A stretch of 33,319 nucleotides of DNA from Saprospiraceae bacterium (lineage in GTDB: Bacteria; Bacteroidota; Bacteroidia; Chitinophagales; Saprospiraceae). The stretch spans positions 1 through 33,319 of the forward strand of contig WFYJ01000202.1 of assembly GCA_015490175.1 (NCBI GenBank), in the 5' to 3' direction. Position 1 is the first letter of the stretch. Each line of letters begins with the position of its first letter. The notes under the pieces were generated by a model. That model worked only from the letters and a program-made list of their open reading frames with translations. It did no database searches and was not told where the DNA came from. Made by a program: the position numbers and the translations under genes. Positions 25,136 through 33,093 of the stretch are shown here, piece after piece.

Positions 25136-25171
25136 AAAAAGCACCCTGCAAAATGCTGCGGGGTGCTTTTT
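25136..25171 (-). terminator. intrinsic terminator of rpoD
   Basis: A 15-bp stem (arms 25136-25150 and 25157-25171, one T-G pair) with a six-base loop has A runs on one side and T runs on the other. It lies just beyond the rpoD stop codon (25192) and 33 bases before the era ATG, so era needs its own promoter or read-through. It may work in both directions. Confidence 0.88.
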
Positions 25172-25191
25172 GACGCAAGTCAGCCATGCTG

Positions 25192-26061
25192 TCAGGCGCC
25201 GAGGTAGTATTTGAGCAGCTTGCTGCGATTGGTGGCGCGCAGCTTGCTGATGGCTTTGTCCTTGATCTGGCGTACGCGCTCGCGCGTCAGGCCGAACTTT
25301 TCGCCGATATCTTCGAGCGACATGGGGTGCTCTACGCCAATGCCGAAATAGAGTTTCACGACGTCGCGCTGGCGTTCGGTCAGCGTGCTGAGCGAGCGTT
25401 CGATCTCGCGGCGCAGCGATTCGCGGTATTCGAGGTCTTCATCGGTGCCGGGGGTGGTGGTGTTCTCCAGCACGTCGAGCAGCGAGTTGTCTTCGCCATC
25501 GACGAAGGGTGCATCCATCGACACGTGGCGGGCAGCTACACTGAGCGTCGTCTCCACCTCGTCGGACGAAATTTCCAGCACTTCGGCCAGCTCTTCGGCG
25601 CTCGGCTCGCGCTCGAATTCTTGTTCGAGCTGGCTGAAGGCCTTGTTGATCTTGTTGAGCGAACCCACCTTGTTCAACGGCAGGCGCACGATGCGCGATT
25701 GCTCGGCCAGTGCCTGGAGAATCGATTGGCGGATCCACCACACGGCGTAGGAGATGAATTTGAAGCCGCGCGTCTCGTCGAAACGCTGGGCGGCCTTGAT
25801 CAGGCCCAGGTTGCCTTCGTTGATCAGGTCGCTGAGCGACAGGCCCTGGTTCTGGTACTGCTTGGCCACCGAAACGACGAAGCGCAGGTTGGCTTTGGTC
25901 AGCTTCTCCAGTGCTTCCTGGTCGCCCTGCTTGATGCGCTTGGCCAGCTCTACCTCCTCCTCGGGAGTCAACAAATCCACCTTGCCAATCTCCTGAAGGT
26001 ATTTCTCCAACGACTGGCTCTCGCGGTTGGTGATGGATTTGGTGATCTTCAGTTGTCTCAT
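25192..26061 (-). CDS. rpoD: primary sigma factor RpoD/SigA, short Bacteroidota type
   Basis: Directs RNA polymerase to housekeeping promoters. It has 289 residues, without region 1.1, as usual for the Bacteroidota primary sigma. Region 1.2 is [20 protein letters not shown] (21-40 approximately). Region 2 has [21 protein letters not shown] and [16 protein letters not shown]. Region 3 covers about 130-205, and region 4 has [14 protein letters not shown] and the helix-turn-helix [23 protein letters not shown]. This is the factor expected to recognise the TTG/TAnnTTTG promoters in this window. Its own promoter of that type lies at 26306-26336, leaving a leader of about 240 bases. Confidence 0.95.
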   Translation of the reverse strand: MRQLKITKSITNRESQSLEKYLQEIGKVDLLTPEEEVELAKRIKQGDQEALEKLTKANLRFVVSVAKQYQNQGLSLSDLINEGNLGLIKAAQRFDETRGFKFISYAVWWIRQSILQALAEQSRIVRLPLNKVGSLNKINKAFSQLEQEFEREPSAEELAEVLEISSDEVETTLSVAARHVSMDAPFVDGEDNSLLDVLENTTTPGTDEDLEYRESLRREIERSLSTLTERQRDVVKLYFGIGVEHPMSLEDIGEKFGLTRERVRQIKDKAISKLRATNRSKLLKYYLGA

Positions 26062-26569
26062 CTATCAGCTTTTTTCAACTATACGAAACAAAACTTCACA
26101 CTTCTGGCGCGTGCCCACGGCACTGCCAAAGCTTGTTAATGCCTCAGTACTGTTTTGGTTGAATGGAGTGGCAAGAAAAGAGAAGCAGCTTTGCCTGCGA
26201 ACAAGGCGGGAAAGGGTGAGTAGTCCATGTGCATATCCGTATTCACTGCCGTTCTGGTGCGCGCCATACCGCTGCTTGCCGAAGTGCCTGTTTTTGAAAG
26301 TGGTGCAAAGGTATCCCTTTTCACCCATCTTGTCAAGCAAAGTTTCCGCATGAACCAAATTTCCTTTGGTTTTCCTCACAAGCTGTTGGCTTTTGCCAAA
26401 AATCGGGCCGAGATGTGCAGGGCGCTGGTGGCGTGTGCAGGCCGCGTGCGGCCGGGCTTCCATCGCCTTGTTTTTGGATATGTGGCAATTTTGATTTTTA
26501 TTGCATGCAGCAGAAAGAGGCGTGCCTCGTTGTCGCCCACTGCCGTTCGTTTTCCTCAACTTTTTGCTC
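26062..26569. other. rpoD leader and divergent spacer
   Basis: 508 bases without a convincing gene. The left half is the transcribed rpoD leader (minus strand); a 179-codon minus frame across it has no recognisable protein character. The right half (26340-26569) holds no clear promoter for the START-like gene: CAACTTTTTGC directly before its ATG is only a weak match. No structured RNA was recognised. Confidence 0.55.
26306..26336 (-). promoter_or_regulatory. promoter of rpoD
   Basis: On the minus strand TTGACA (TTG at 26334-26336), a 20-base spacer and TACCTTTG (26306-26313) followed by CAC. It is one of the best promoter matches in the window. It implies a leader of about 240 bases before the rpoD ATG. 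Confidence 0.75.
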
Positions 26570-26950
26570 ATGGAACGGGTCAAAGTCAATATGGAGTTCA
26601 TCATGCGCTGCTCACCGGAGATTCTGTATCGGTATTTCCTTCAGCCGGCCATTCTCGTTCGCTGGTTTTGCGACAGCGTCGATATTTCGGGCGATGTGTT
26701 CACCTTTGAGTGGAGTGGGAGCGAGGAGGTGGCCCGGCTCGTGGAGTCGGTCGAAAATGAGCGATTGCGTTTCGAATGGCTGGATGATGAGCGCGAAGGA
26801 GAATACCTCGAATATAGAATCTCGAAATCGCCCATCACCGGCGAAACCATTCTGGAAATTACCGATTTCTGCGACGAAGACGAAGTGGACGATACCCGCC
26901 AGTTGTGGGAAAGCCAGATTGATGCCCTGCGAAAGGTGATTGGTGCCTGA
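26570..26950 (+). CDS. START-like (SRPBCC superfamily) domain protein
   Basis: 126 residues from the ATG at 26570 (MERVKVNMEFIMRCSPEILYRYF); the open frame extends 23 codons upstream through non-family sequence. The opening strand followed by a SPEILYRYFLQPAILVRWFCD helix region is typical of AHSA1/START-like domains, which form a cavity for hydrophobic ligands. The C-terminal helix (QLWESQIDALRKVIGA) closes the fold. Proteins of this size and sequence type are common single-domain proteins in Bacteroidota with no established role. It is divergent from rpoD, and copy C of the composite repeat begins within 10 bases after its stop. Confidence 0.82.
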   Translation: MERVKVNMEFIMRCSPEILYRYFLQPAILVRWFCDSVDISGDVFTFEWSGSEEVARLVESVENERLRFEWLDDEREGEYLEYRISKSPITGETILEITDFCDEDEVDDTRQLWESQIDALRKVIGA

Positions 26951-26958
26951 GCCGGATG

Positions 26959-27216
26959 AATGAGGAACCGAGGATTGAGGCCCCTGAAAAAAGCCGAAAA
27001 ATTATTCAGTTACACAGAGCGCCCACCGAGAATACGCTGAGTTTCACATAGTTACAAAAGCTGCGTGCAAACTGCGTGAATCTGCGGCCGAAGGCTGCGG
27101 TTGCAATGAGTGAGGAACCGAGGAATCGAGGATTTGACAAAAAACTGATAGTCAACAAGAAAAACTTTAAACCCTAAACCCTCAACCCTCAACCCTACCC
27201 TCAACCCTACCCGCAA
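26959..27216 (+). repeat. composite intergenic repeat, copy C
   Basis: The fullest copy. Module order on the plus strand: GAGGAACCGAGGATTGAGG; GAGGCCCCTGAAAAAA (26977); GCCGAAAAATTATTCAG; TTACACAGAGC...CTGAGTTTCACATAG; GCAAACTGCG and the hairpin CTGCGGCCGAAGGCTGCGGT (27082-27101); GAGTGAGGAACCGAGGAATC; GATTTGACAAAAAACTGATA; AAACTTTAAACCC; and a telomere-like tail of CCCTAAA/CCCTCAA words (about 27170-27212). It is oriented as the 3' flank of the START-like gene. The remaining 100 bases to 27316 show nothing recognisable. Confidence 0.85.
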
Positions 27217-27316
27217 CACCTTTTTGCCCCCGGTTCATTTTCGGGATGTGGAATCATCTATTCAAGGACACCACCCTCAATTCAAATACCCCACTGAACC
27301 TTGAACGGAAAATGCA

Positions 27317-27354
27317 AAGCCCGCTGCGTTCTGACACAGCGGGCTTCGTTTTTT
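27317..27354. terminator. intrinsic terminator between the START-like and haloperoxidase-like genes
   Basis: The stem AAGCCCGCTG / CAGCGGGCTT (10 bp) with a 10-base loop is followed on the plus strand by CGTTTTTT and on the minus strand by a weaker GCATTTT. Position suggests it ends the minus-strand gene (stop at 27382), but the better T tract is on the plus strand, so it probably serves both. Confidence 0.75.
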
Positions 27355-27381
27355 GGCGAAAGCCGAAAGAATGATGACCCG

Positions 27382-28755
27382 TTATTTGTTGCTCAACTGT
27401 GGTTGGCGCGTCACGAGGTGTTCGGTGATGAACTTGCCCACCTGCTCGCCCTGGTCTTTGCCGATCATGCAGGCCGGCCGATAGTGGATGCCGCCGTAGA
27501 GTCGACTGATGGCGGCTTCGTCAGAGGCTTCGAGGAAGGAGTTGAACGAGCGGGGCGGCATGCCGTATTCCACTTCCACCGAGTCGGTGTAGGGGAAGGG
27601 CTCGCCGAACACATGGGTCAGGGCCACGGCGGCGGCGCGTGAGATCACGCTGTGGCCGCTGGTGTACTCGGGGAAGGGAGGCGTTTGCAGAAACGGCTTC
27701 CAGTTTTCGTCGTAGTAGGTGTTGATGACCGTTTCGGGGCGCACCAGGTTCGAGCGGTACTTTTCATCCCAGCACGAGATGAACGCATCGAACAGGGCCA
27801 CCGAGGTCCACAGGTAGGCATTGACCGACTCCATCATGTCGGCGTTTGCCTTCTTGCAGGCGATGGTGCAGATGCCCATCCAGTGGCCGCCGGGCGTGAT
27901 TTTTTTCACGGCAAACATGACGTGGCCCTTGTGGTGCGACACGTAGGGGTTGCAGTCCCAGAATTTGGCAATGGCCTGGCGCTCCTTGCGCTCGGCCGTG
28001 TCGGGCACGTTGAGGGCGTTGTACACCTCCATGGTCTCTTTCCAGAACTGGCTGTTGGGGTCGGTAGAGAAGGGGGTGGGCCGCGGCGGAATGAACTGCT
28101 GGGCCGAATCGATGACCAGGGTGCGGATCTTGTTCCAGTGAGGCTCGATGCCGTCCATGTAGTCGGGCGGGGTGGGGCGCCAGCGCGCGGGGTCGTCGGT
28201 GATGGTGTATTTGGGATAGGTGCGCGTCTCCTTGTACATGTCCTTGCCGGCCCAGGCGAGGATGTGGTCGGCTACGGCATCTCCGTAGGCCACCGAACGC
28301 TCGAACACGTCGGAGGGCATGTGGATGGCTCGAAACTCCTCCATGATTTTCTGTTCGAACTCGTCCATCATGGCCTCGGAGAAGATGAGGGCTTTGCCAA
28401 CCTTGAGGAATGCCCGAGTTGCAGCCAGCGGGAAGCAGTATTCCTTTCCTGCTTCCGGTTCGGGTGCCGGCTTCAGCTCGTTCAGTTGGCCGGCCAGGGT
28501 GCGGTATTCGGGATGGTCGTGGCGCAGGGCCTCATAGGCGGCAATGGTCGGATAGACATAGATTCGGGCAGCCACCGGCGGCGAGAAAATGTCGTGCACG
28601 ATGACGTCGGTGAGCTGCTTCATCGAGCGGTGGATGAATTCGGCATTGTTGGCCTCTTCCTTCCAGTCGGGATTGACCTGCTCGCAGCTTGTCCACAGGA
28701 CGGCCGCAAGGGCGATGGTGACCCAAACGGCACCCAGCTTGGCTGATTTGTTCAT
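27382..28755 (-). CDS. vanadium-dependent haloperoxidase-like (PAP2 superfamily) lipoprotein
   Basis: 457 residues. The N-terminal hydrophobic stretch ends WTSC (C24), a probable though loose lipobox, predicting a membrane-anchored exported protein. The C-terminal third carries the vanadate/phosphate pocket shared by vanadium haloperoxidases and bacterial acid phosphatases: K332 and R339 in KYRSNLVRP, SGH at 366-368 in PEYTSGHSV, and R418 and H424 in SRLYGGIHY. Spacing between these residues is canonical, so the site is intact. The family either oxidises halides with peroxide or hydrolyses phosphate esters; sequence alone does not decide. An N-terminal helical domain (about 40-200) is as in bacterial members of the haloperoxidase group. 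It has its own promoter at 28949-28978. Confidence 0.87.
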   Translation of the reverse strand: MNKSAKLGAVWVTIALAAVLWTSCEQVNPDWKEEANNAEFIHRSMKQLTDVIVHDIFSPPVAARIYVYPTIAAYEALRHDHPEYRTLAGQLNELKPAPEPEAGKEYCFPLAATRAFLKVGKALIFSEAMMDEFEQKIMEEFRAIHMPSDVFERSVAYGDAVADHILAWAGKDMYKETRTYPKYTITDDPARWRPTPPDYMDGIEPHWNKIRTLVIDSAQQFIPPRPTPFSTDPNSQFWKETMEVYNALNVPDTAERKERQAIAKFWDCNPYVSHHKGHVMFAVKKITPGGHWMGICTIACKKANADMMESVNAYLWTSVALFDAFISCWDEKYRSNLVRPETVINTYYDENWKPFLQTPPFPEYTSGHSVISRAAAVALTHVFGEPFPYTDSVEVEYGMPPRSFNSFLEASDEAAISRLYGGIHYRPACMIGKDQGEQVGKFITEHLVTRQPQLSNK

Positions 28756-28948
28756 GATCGTTTTCGATTAGTTGAATTTGACAATGTTGAATGTTAATTG
28801 TTGCTTGCGCTTGCAATCGGGAGTGGCTTTTCGTCTTGCGCTTGTGCAAAAAGGTTACTTTCTCCATTTGCGGAAGCAGGCCCTCGCATCACAGGGCGGA
28901 GAGGTGCGTCGGGTTTGAGGAGCCAAGTGGCTATTGGTCAGGATGATG

Positions 28949-28978
28949 CAAAGTTATTTTTTGTCGGGAAAAAGGCAA
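28949..28978 (-). promoter_or_regulatory. promoter of the haloperoxidase-like gene
   Basis: On the minus strand TTG (28976-28978), a 19-base spacer and TAACTTTG (28949-28956), a full consensus match. The leader to the ATG at 28755 is about 190 bases. The rest of this 430-base divergent gap (28756-29185) holds the tatD promoter and no gene that I can see. Confidence 0.7.
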
Positions 28979-29137
28979 GACCCGATCGGGAAGGATTGAA
29001 AGAGCCTGTTGTGAGCAGCTTGCGGTTTGGGTGGTGTGGCCGTCGCTTGCGCAGCCCGCAAACATTCGTTGCGCCTGGTATCGAGACGATCCGATGTCGG
29101 AACGATGCGAGGCAGGGGCTTCAGGCTTTCATTTTCA

Positions 29138-29169
29138 TTGGGATGCCTGGCCAGAGGCCGCTACCTTTG
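29138..29169 (+). promoter_or_regulatory. promoter of tatD
   Basis: TTG at 29138-29140, a 21-base spacer and TACCTTTG at 29162-29169. The ATG follows 16 bases after the -7 element, so the leader is very short. Confidence 0.7.
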
Positions 29170-29185
29170 CCGAAATTTTCAGGAT

Positions 29186-29998
29186 ATGAAGCAGCAGTGG
29201 GTCGATACGCATGTCCATCTGTACGCCGAACAGTACGATGAAGACCGGGAGGCCGTCGTGCAGCGGGCCCTCGATGCGGGGGTGCACCGCCTGTACATGC
29301 CCAACATAGATGCCGGGTCCATCGAGCCGATGTTGGAAGTGGAAGCCCGCTGGCCCGACCACTGTTTCGCCATGATGGGGCTGCACCCCTGCTCGGTGGA
29401 CGGCGGTTTCAAAAAAGCACTCGATACGGTGTACGATTGGCTGAGCCGGCGCCCTTTTGCCGGGGTGGGAGAGATTGGCCTGGACCTGCACTGGGACGAT
29501 ACCTGGTTCGCGCAGCAGCAGGAGGCTTTCCGCATCCAGGTGGAATGGGCCATGGAACTCGGTTTGCCGGTGGTCATCCATACGCGCAAAACCATCCCGC
29601 ATGTGCTCGATATCCTGGAGCAGATAGCCGATGAGCGCCTCTTCGGGATCATGCACTGCTTTACCGGCACAGTGGAAGAAGCGCGTCGCGCCACTGCGCT
29701 GGGTCTGAAGCTCGGCATTGGCGGCGTGCTTACGTTCAAGAACAGCGGCTTGGACAAGGTGGTGGCGCAGTTGTCGGCCGACCATCTGGTGCTGGAAACG
29801 GATGGTCCATGGCTGGCACCCACGCCCTGGCGCGGCAAGCGCAATGAGAGCAGCTATATCCCGCTCATTGGCCGCAAGTTGGCCGAGGTGCTCGGCATGG
29901 CGGTGGAAGAGGTGGCACGGGTCACCACCTGCAATGCGGAGGCAGTGTTCGGCGGTACGGAGGCACGTGCCGGCGCCCCGTGGAATGTCCGGTCGTAG
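29186..29998 (+). CDS. tatD: TatD-family metal-dependent deoxyribonuclease/hydrolase
   Basis: 270 residues from the ATG at 29186 (MKQQWVDTHVHLYAEQYD); the frame is open upstream but that part overlaps the promoter. Metal ligands of the TIM-barrel are all present: H9 and H11 (DTHVHL), the glutamate in GVGEIGLDLHW, the histidines in VVIHTRK and IMHCFTGT, and the aspartate in LETDGPWLAP. Family members have 3'-5' DNase activity and are linked to DNA repair and turnover. Single gene with its own promoter; no terminator hairpin was identified right after it. Confidence 0.92.
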   Translation: MKQQWVDTHVHLYAEQYDEDREAVVQRALDAGVHRLYMPNIDAGSIEPMLEVEARWPDHCFAMMGLHPCSVDGGFKKALDTVYDWLSRRPFAGVGEIGLDLHWDDTWFAQQQEAFRIQVEWAMELGLPVVIHTRKTIPHVLDILEQIADERLFGIMHCFTGTVEEARRATALGLKLGIGGVLTFKNSGLDKVVAQLSADHLVLETDGPWLAPTPWRGKRNESSYIPLIGRKLAEVLGMAVEEVARVTTCNAEAVFGGTEARAGAPWNVRS

Positions 29999-30364
29999 TG
30001 CGCTCTTGCGAAATTTTTTTGCTGTTTGGTTGGATGGGGCATGAAATGGGATATTTTTGCCCCCGCCCCAAACGCCAAAAGTGGCCATGAATACATCCAA
30101 AGAGCCAAAGGCATTGCTTTCTGCAAAGCTCAGGATGCAACAATAATTTGGATAATTACCTCAAGTGCTCAATTTTTGTGGCCGCTATAGTTCCCCAAAG
30201 GTGGGTACTTTCTATTTTTGCCCCGAAACCATAATGAATCGCATCCTGAAGGCCGCCCGGGCCGAATCCCGAAAGCGGGGAAGGCAGCGCTACGGGCTTG
30301 GACCCCATGTGAGGAAAAAGACGTGCAACCTCTGCGACGTCGTTCGCCTTTGCATATGGCATAC
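29999..30364 (+). other. spacer before tRNA-Ser with two promoter-like elements and a tiny open frame
   Basis: TTG (30030-30032), 19 bases and TATTTTTG (30052-30059) form a good promoter. A second TATTTTTG (30213-30220) lies 161 bases on; both are followed by GCCCC. After the first is a 19-codon frame, ATG 30087 to TAA 30146 (MNTSKEPKALLSAKLRMQQ). After the second, an ATG at 30234 opens a frame that runs through the tRNA and is not credible. The elements may simply drive the tRNA, although the distances (300 and 140 bases) are long. Confidence 0.5.
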
Positions 30365-30454
30365 GGAGAGATGGCCGAGTGGTCTAAGGCGCACGCCTGG
30401 AAAGCGTGTACTCCGGGAGAACCGGGGTCGCGGGTTCGAATCCCGCTCTCTCCG
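30365..30454 (+). tRNA. tRNA-Ser (anticodon GGA)
   Basis: 90 bases including the discriminator G. The 7-bp acceptor stem is GGAGAGA (30365-30371) with TCTCTCC (30447-30453). The D arm is GCCGAGTGGTCTAAGGC. The anticodon stem CACGC/GCGTG encloses the loop CTGGAAA with anticodon GGA at 30399-30401. A long variable arm typical of serine tRNAs and the T loop GGGTTCGAATCCC follow. CCA is not encoded. A T-rich stretch follows at once. Confidence 0.97.
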
Positions 30455-30463
30455 CGAATTTTT

Positions 30464-30495
30464 TTGAAAGACCAACTATTCACAAATTAAATTTT
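30464..30495 (+). promoter_or_regulatory. candidate promoter of the exbB operon
   Basis: TTG at 30464-30466, a 21-base spacer and TAAATTTT at 30488-30495, one mismatch (T for the final G) to TAnnTTTG. The ATG of exbB follows 8 bases later, so the leader would be minimal; transcription from upstream through the tRNA is the alternative. Confidence 0.4.
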
Positions 30496-30502
30496 CCTGA
30501 CT

Positions 30503-31351
30503 ATGCGAAAATTGTTAGCTCTGATGCTGGTGTTTGGCCTCGCGGTGTGCCAGGTCAACTACGCATACGCACAAGACGAGAACCAGCCCGAACAGACGGA
30601 AGAAGCTGCTGCTGATCAGGCGGCAGACACGACGGCTGCTGCCGCCCCCGCTGAAGCTGAAGAAGAAGCGGCCGAGCCTGCCGCGCCGGCTGCCGAGGAA
30701 TCCAGCGCTGAGCCCACGGGTTTTCAGGTGCTCAAGGAGAAGTTCATCGAAGGTGACTGGCGTTTCATGAGCCTCGTACTGCTGTGCCTGATCCTCGGTC
30801 TGGCCTTCTGTATCGAGCGCATCATCACCCTCAACATCGCCACCACCAACACCGACAAGCTGTTGGCCCGCATCGACGAGCGCCTCAAGCAAGGCGATCT
30901 TCAGGGAGCCATGGAGGTGTGCAAGGCTACGCCTGGCCCCACTGCCGCCATCCTGTACGAAGGTCTGAAGCACGTAGAGAAAGGCCCCGATGCCGTCGAG
31001 AAAGCCATCGTTTCGTATGGCAGCGTACAGATGGGTCTGCTGGAGAAAGGCCTGGTGTGGATCTCGCTGTTCATCGCCATTGCCCCGATGCTCGGTTTCA
31101 TGGGTACGGTAATCGGTATGATCCAGGCCTTCGACCGTATCGAAGCGGTAGGTGACCTGTCGCCTTCGGTTGTGGCCGGTGGTATCAAGGTGGCCCTGCT
31201 GACCACGGTATTCGGTCTGATCGTGGCCATCATCCTGCAGATCTTCTACAACTACATCGTTTCGAAAATCGACGGCATCACCCAGAAGATGGAGGAAGCC
31301 TCGATCGCCCTGATCGACATCCTGATCGACAACGGCATGTTCAAGAAGTAA
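30503..31351 (+). CDS. exbB: MotA/TolQ/ExbB-family proton channel protein
   Basis: 282 residues. A signal-like hydrophobic N-terminus (MRKLLALMLVFGLAVCQVNYAYAQ) is followed by about 45 residues rich in Ala, Glu and Pro (residues 25-72), probably a flexible periplasmic segment, then the ExbB domain. Membrane helices are at about 90-108, 176-200 and 225-255. The conserved helix 2 and 3 region reads WISLFIAIAPMLGFMGTVIGMIQAF and GGIKVALLTTVFGLIVAI. With ExbD it forms an inner-membrane motor driven by the proton gradient. It is the first gene of a four-gene run with gaps of 25, 7 and 53 bases. Confidence 0.92.
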   Translation: MRKLLALMLVFGLAVCQVNYAYAQDENQPEQTEEAAADQAADTTAAAAPAEAEEEAAEPAAPAAEESSAEPTGFQVLKEKFIEGDWRFMSLVLLCLILGLAFCIERIITLNIATTNTDKLLARIDERLKQGDLQGAMEVCKATPGPTAAILYEGLKHVEKGPDAVEKAIVSYGSVQMGLLEKGLVWISLFIAIAPMLGFMGTVIGMIQAFDRIEAVGDLSPSVVAGGIKVALLTTVFGLIVAIILQIFYNYIVSKIDGITQKMEEASIALIDILIDNGMFKK

Positions 31352-31376
31352 TGCTTAAACAAAAAGGAAACCAACG

Positions 31377-31844
31377 ATGTATAATTTTTTGATAAAGCAC
31401 GGTCAGGTGGTGGCTTTCGGCCTGGGCTTGCTGCTCATCCTGATCTTCTTCGGCAACGTGACTGCCGGCATGGAAGAGTTCAGCATGCTGCCGGAAGACC
31501 AGCAGAAGACCTCTGACATTTTCAACTTCGGGCTCTACGCGGCGATTGTGCTGACGGTGCTGTGTGCCGCCATCGCCATCCTCTTCGGCATCTACCACGT
31601 GATAGACAATCCGAAGGGGTCGCTCAAGGGCCTGATCGGAATCGCGGCACTGCTCGCTATCTTCTTCGTTGCCCGCTCGATGGCCGCCCCCGACACGGGC
31701 AGCCTTGCAGAGACGGCGCGCGAATTCAACGTGACGCCCGAGCAGAGTGCCACCATATCCGGCGCCCTGGTCACGGCCCTGGTCATGGCAGGCATCGCAG
31801 CAGTGACCGTCGTCGTATCCGAAGTGCGCAACTTCTTTAAATAA
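31377..31844 (+). CDS. unknown membrane protein inside the exbB-exbD operon
   Basis: 155 residues with about four hydrophobic segments (roughly 11-28, 50-73, 83-102 and 128-148) and no family that I can name. It lies between exbB and exbD with gaps of 25 and 7 bases, so it is co-transcribed and probably tied to the motor complex as a structural or regulatory subunit; that is inference from position. Residues 104-125 form a polar loop (DTGSLAETAREFNVTPEQSA). It lacks the ExbB, ExbD and TonB signatures. Confidence 0.8.
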   Translation: MYNFLIKHGQVVAFGLGLLLILIFFGNVTAGMEEFSMLPEDQQKTSDIFNFGLYAAIVLTVLCAAIAILFGIYHVIDNPKGSLKGLIGIAALLAIFFVARSMAAPDTGSLAETAREFNVTPEQSATISGALVTALVMAGIAAVTVVVSEVRNFFK

Positions 31845-31851
31845 TTGATTC

Positions 31852-32409
31852 ATGGCTAAAAGCAAAGCAAGAGACAAGGTCTCGACGGAAATCAATGCCG
31901 GCTCGATGGCCGACATTGCCTTCCTGCTGCTCATCTTCTTCCTGGTGACCACGACCATCGACGTGGACAAGGGCATCAGGGTGAAGCTGCCGCCATGGTC
32001 GGACGAAGAACCCGACATCCAGAAGCTCAAGGAGCGCAACGTGTTCAGCGTGCTGGTCAATGCGCAAAACCAGCTTCTGGTGCGGGGTGAGCTGGCGAGA
32101 ATCGAGGACCTCAAGGAAAGGGCCAAGGAGTTTATCATGAACCCCAACAACCGCCCCGACCTTGCGGAGAAGCCCACCAAGGCCATCATCTCGCTCAAGA
32201 ACGACCGCGGCACCAGCTACAAGACCTATCTGCAGGTGTACAACGAGCTGAAGGCCGCCTACAACGAACTCTGGGACGAAGAGTGCCGGAAAATGTACGG
32301 CGTGCCCTACAGCGAGGATTTGCCCCTGGCAATGCGCAAGGCGATCAAGAAGAAGATCCCCTTCGTGTTGTCCGAGGCCGAGCCGACCAACTTTGGTGAA
32401 GAGAAGTAA
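31852..32409 (+). CDS. exbD: ExbD/TolR-family biopolymer transport protein (first copy)
   Basis: 185 residues. A short basic N-terminus leads into a single membrane helix with the conserved proton-path aspartate, in NAGSMADIAFLLLIFFLVTT (D21). A periplasmic domain of about 140 residues follows, longer than in E. coli ExbD. The conserved IRVKLPPWSDEE segment follows the helix, as VxLP does in the family. It works with the ExbB protein encoded upstream. Start ATG at 31852, with no Shine-Dalgarno sequence. Confidence 0.92.
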   Translation: MAKSKARDKVSTEINAGSMADIAFLLLIFFLVTTTIDVDKGIRVKLPPWSDEEPDIQKLKERNVFSVLVNAQNQLLVRGELARIEDLKERAKEFIMNPNNRPDLAEKPTKAIISLKNDRGTSYKTYLQVYNELKAAYNELWDEECRKMYGVPYSEDLPLAMRKAIKKKIPFVLSEAEPTNFGEEK

Positions 32410-32462
32410 ACCGGATGGTCCGCTTGCATTTGTAATCAACCGAATTTTCTAAAACGCTCGTT

Positions 32463-32930
32463 ATGGCCAAGTTTGAGAAAAAGAGAGGCAAAACGGCGCC
32501 CGCCATCTCGACCGCATCGCTGCCCGACATCATCTTCATGTTGTTGTTCTTCTTCATGGTGGTGACGGTCCTGCGCGATTCGGAACTGATGGTACGCGTC
32601 GTAGTGCCCGAGGCTACCGAGCTGGACAAGCTGGAGCAAAAGTCGCTGGTGCACTACATGTACATCGGCCGGCCGCTGAAGAAATACCAGTCGGTGTACG
32701 GTACCTCGCCCCGCCTCCAGTTGGGTGACAAGTTTGCGACGATTGACGATATTCCGCTTTTCATTGAAAAGCACAAGCTGACCGTACCGGAAAGCCAGCA
32801 TGGTCGTATCACCACGTCCCTGCGCGTCGATGGAGACGTGACCATGGGGATCGTGACCGACGTGAAGACCAAGCTGCGCAAATCCGGTCAGTTGCTCGTC
32901 AACTATTCGGCGCGGCCCAAGGCCGAGTAA
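32463..32930 (+). CDS. exbD: ExbD/TolR-family biopolymer transport protein (second copy)
   Basis: 155 residues. The membrane helix keeps the key aspartate: STASLPDIIFMLLFFFMVVT (D22). The rest is periplasmic and divergent from the first copy (LRVDGDVTMGIVTDVKTKLRKSG is the TolR-like end, given here as the residues around 118-140). Two different ExbD proteins next to one ExbB are common in Bacteroidota and would allow a mixed dimer in the channel. It is followed 37 bases later by a strong terminator that closes the operon. Confidence 0.92.
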   Translation: MAKFEKKRGKTAPAISTASLPDIIFMLLFFFMVVTVLRDSELMVRVVVPEATELDKLEQKSLVHYMYIGRPLKKYQSVYGTSPRLQLGDKFATIDDIPLFIEKHKLTVPESQHGRITTSLRVDGDVTMGIVTDVKTKLRKSGQLLVNYSARPKAE

Positions 32931-32967
32931 CGCAAAGGCGTCGCTGCCACGCAGCAAGGTGGCTGAA

Positions 32968-33007
32968 AAAAGCGCGTGTCGGAATGCCGGCACGCGCTTT
33001 TGTTTTT
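32968..33007 (+). terminator. intrinsic terminator of the exbB-exbD operon
   Basis: Arms 32968-32982 and 32987-33001 form a 15-bp stem, GC-rich in the middle with one T-G pair and a four-base loop (AATG), followed by TGTTTTT. Confidence 0.92.
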
Positions 33008-33093
33008 GGCGGTGTCTGGAATGGGGATTTTGCATCGCTGAAAGGTGGGGTATACTTCAAAATGGGGTAGTGTCCCCGATCAACTGATTTTAG

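Noticed and set aside
26065-26604. 179-codon minus-strand frame upstream of rpoD
   Set aside because: It overlaps the rpoD promoter and leader, has no recognisable protein character, and the promoter lies inside it.
27170-27212. Telomere-like CCCTAAA repeats suggesting a linear end or eukaryotic contamination
   Set aside because: The words are short, imperfect and internal to a composite repeat also found at 13898-14232, flanked by bacterial genes.
30165-30467. Frame running through tRNA-Ser
   Set aside because: It includes the whole tRNA gene, and the translated C-terminus is simply the tRNA sequence.
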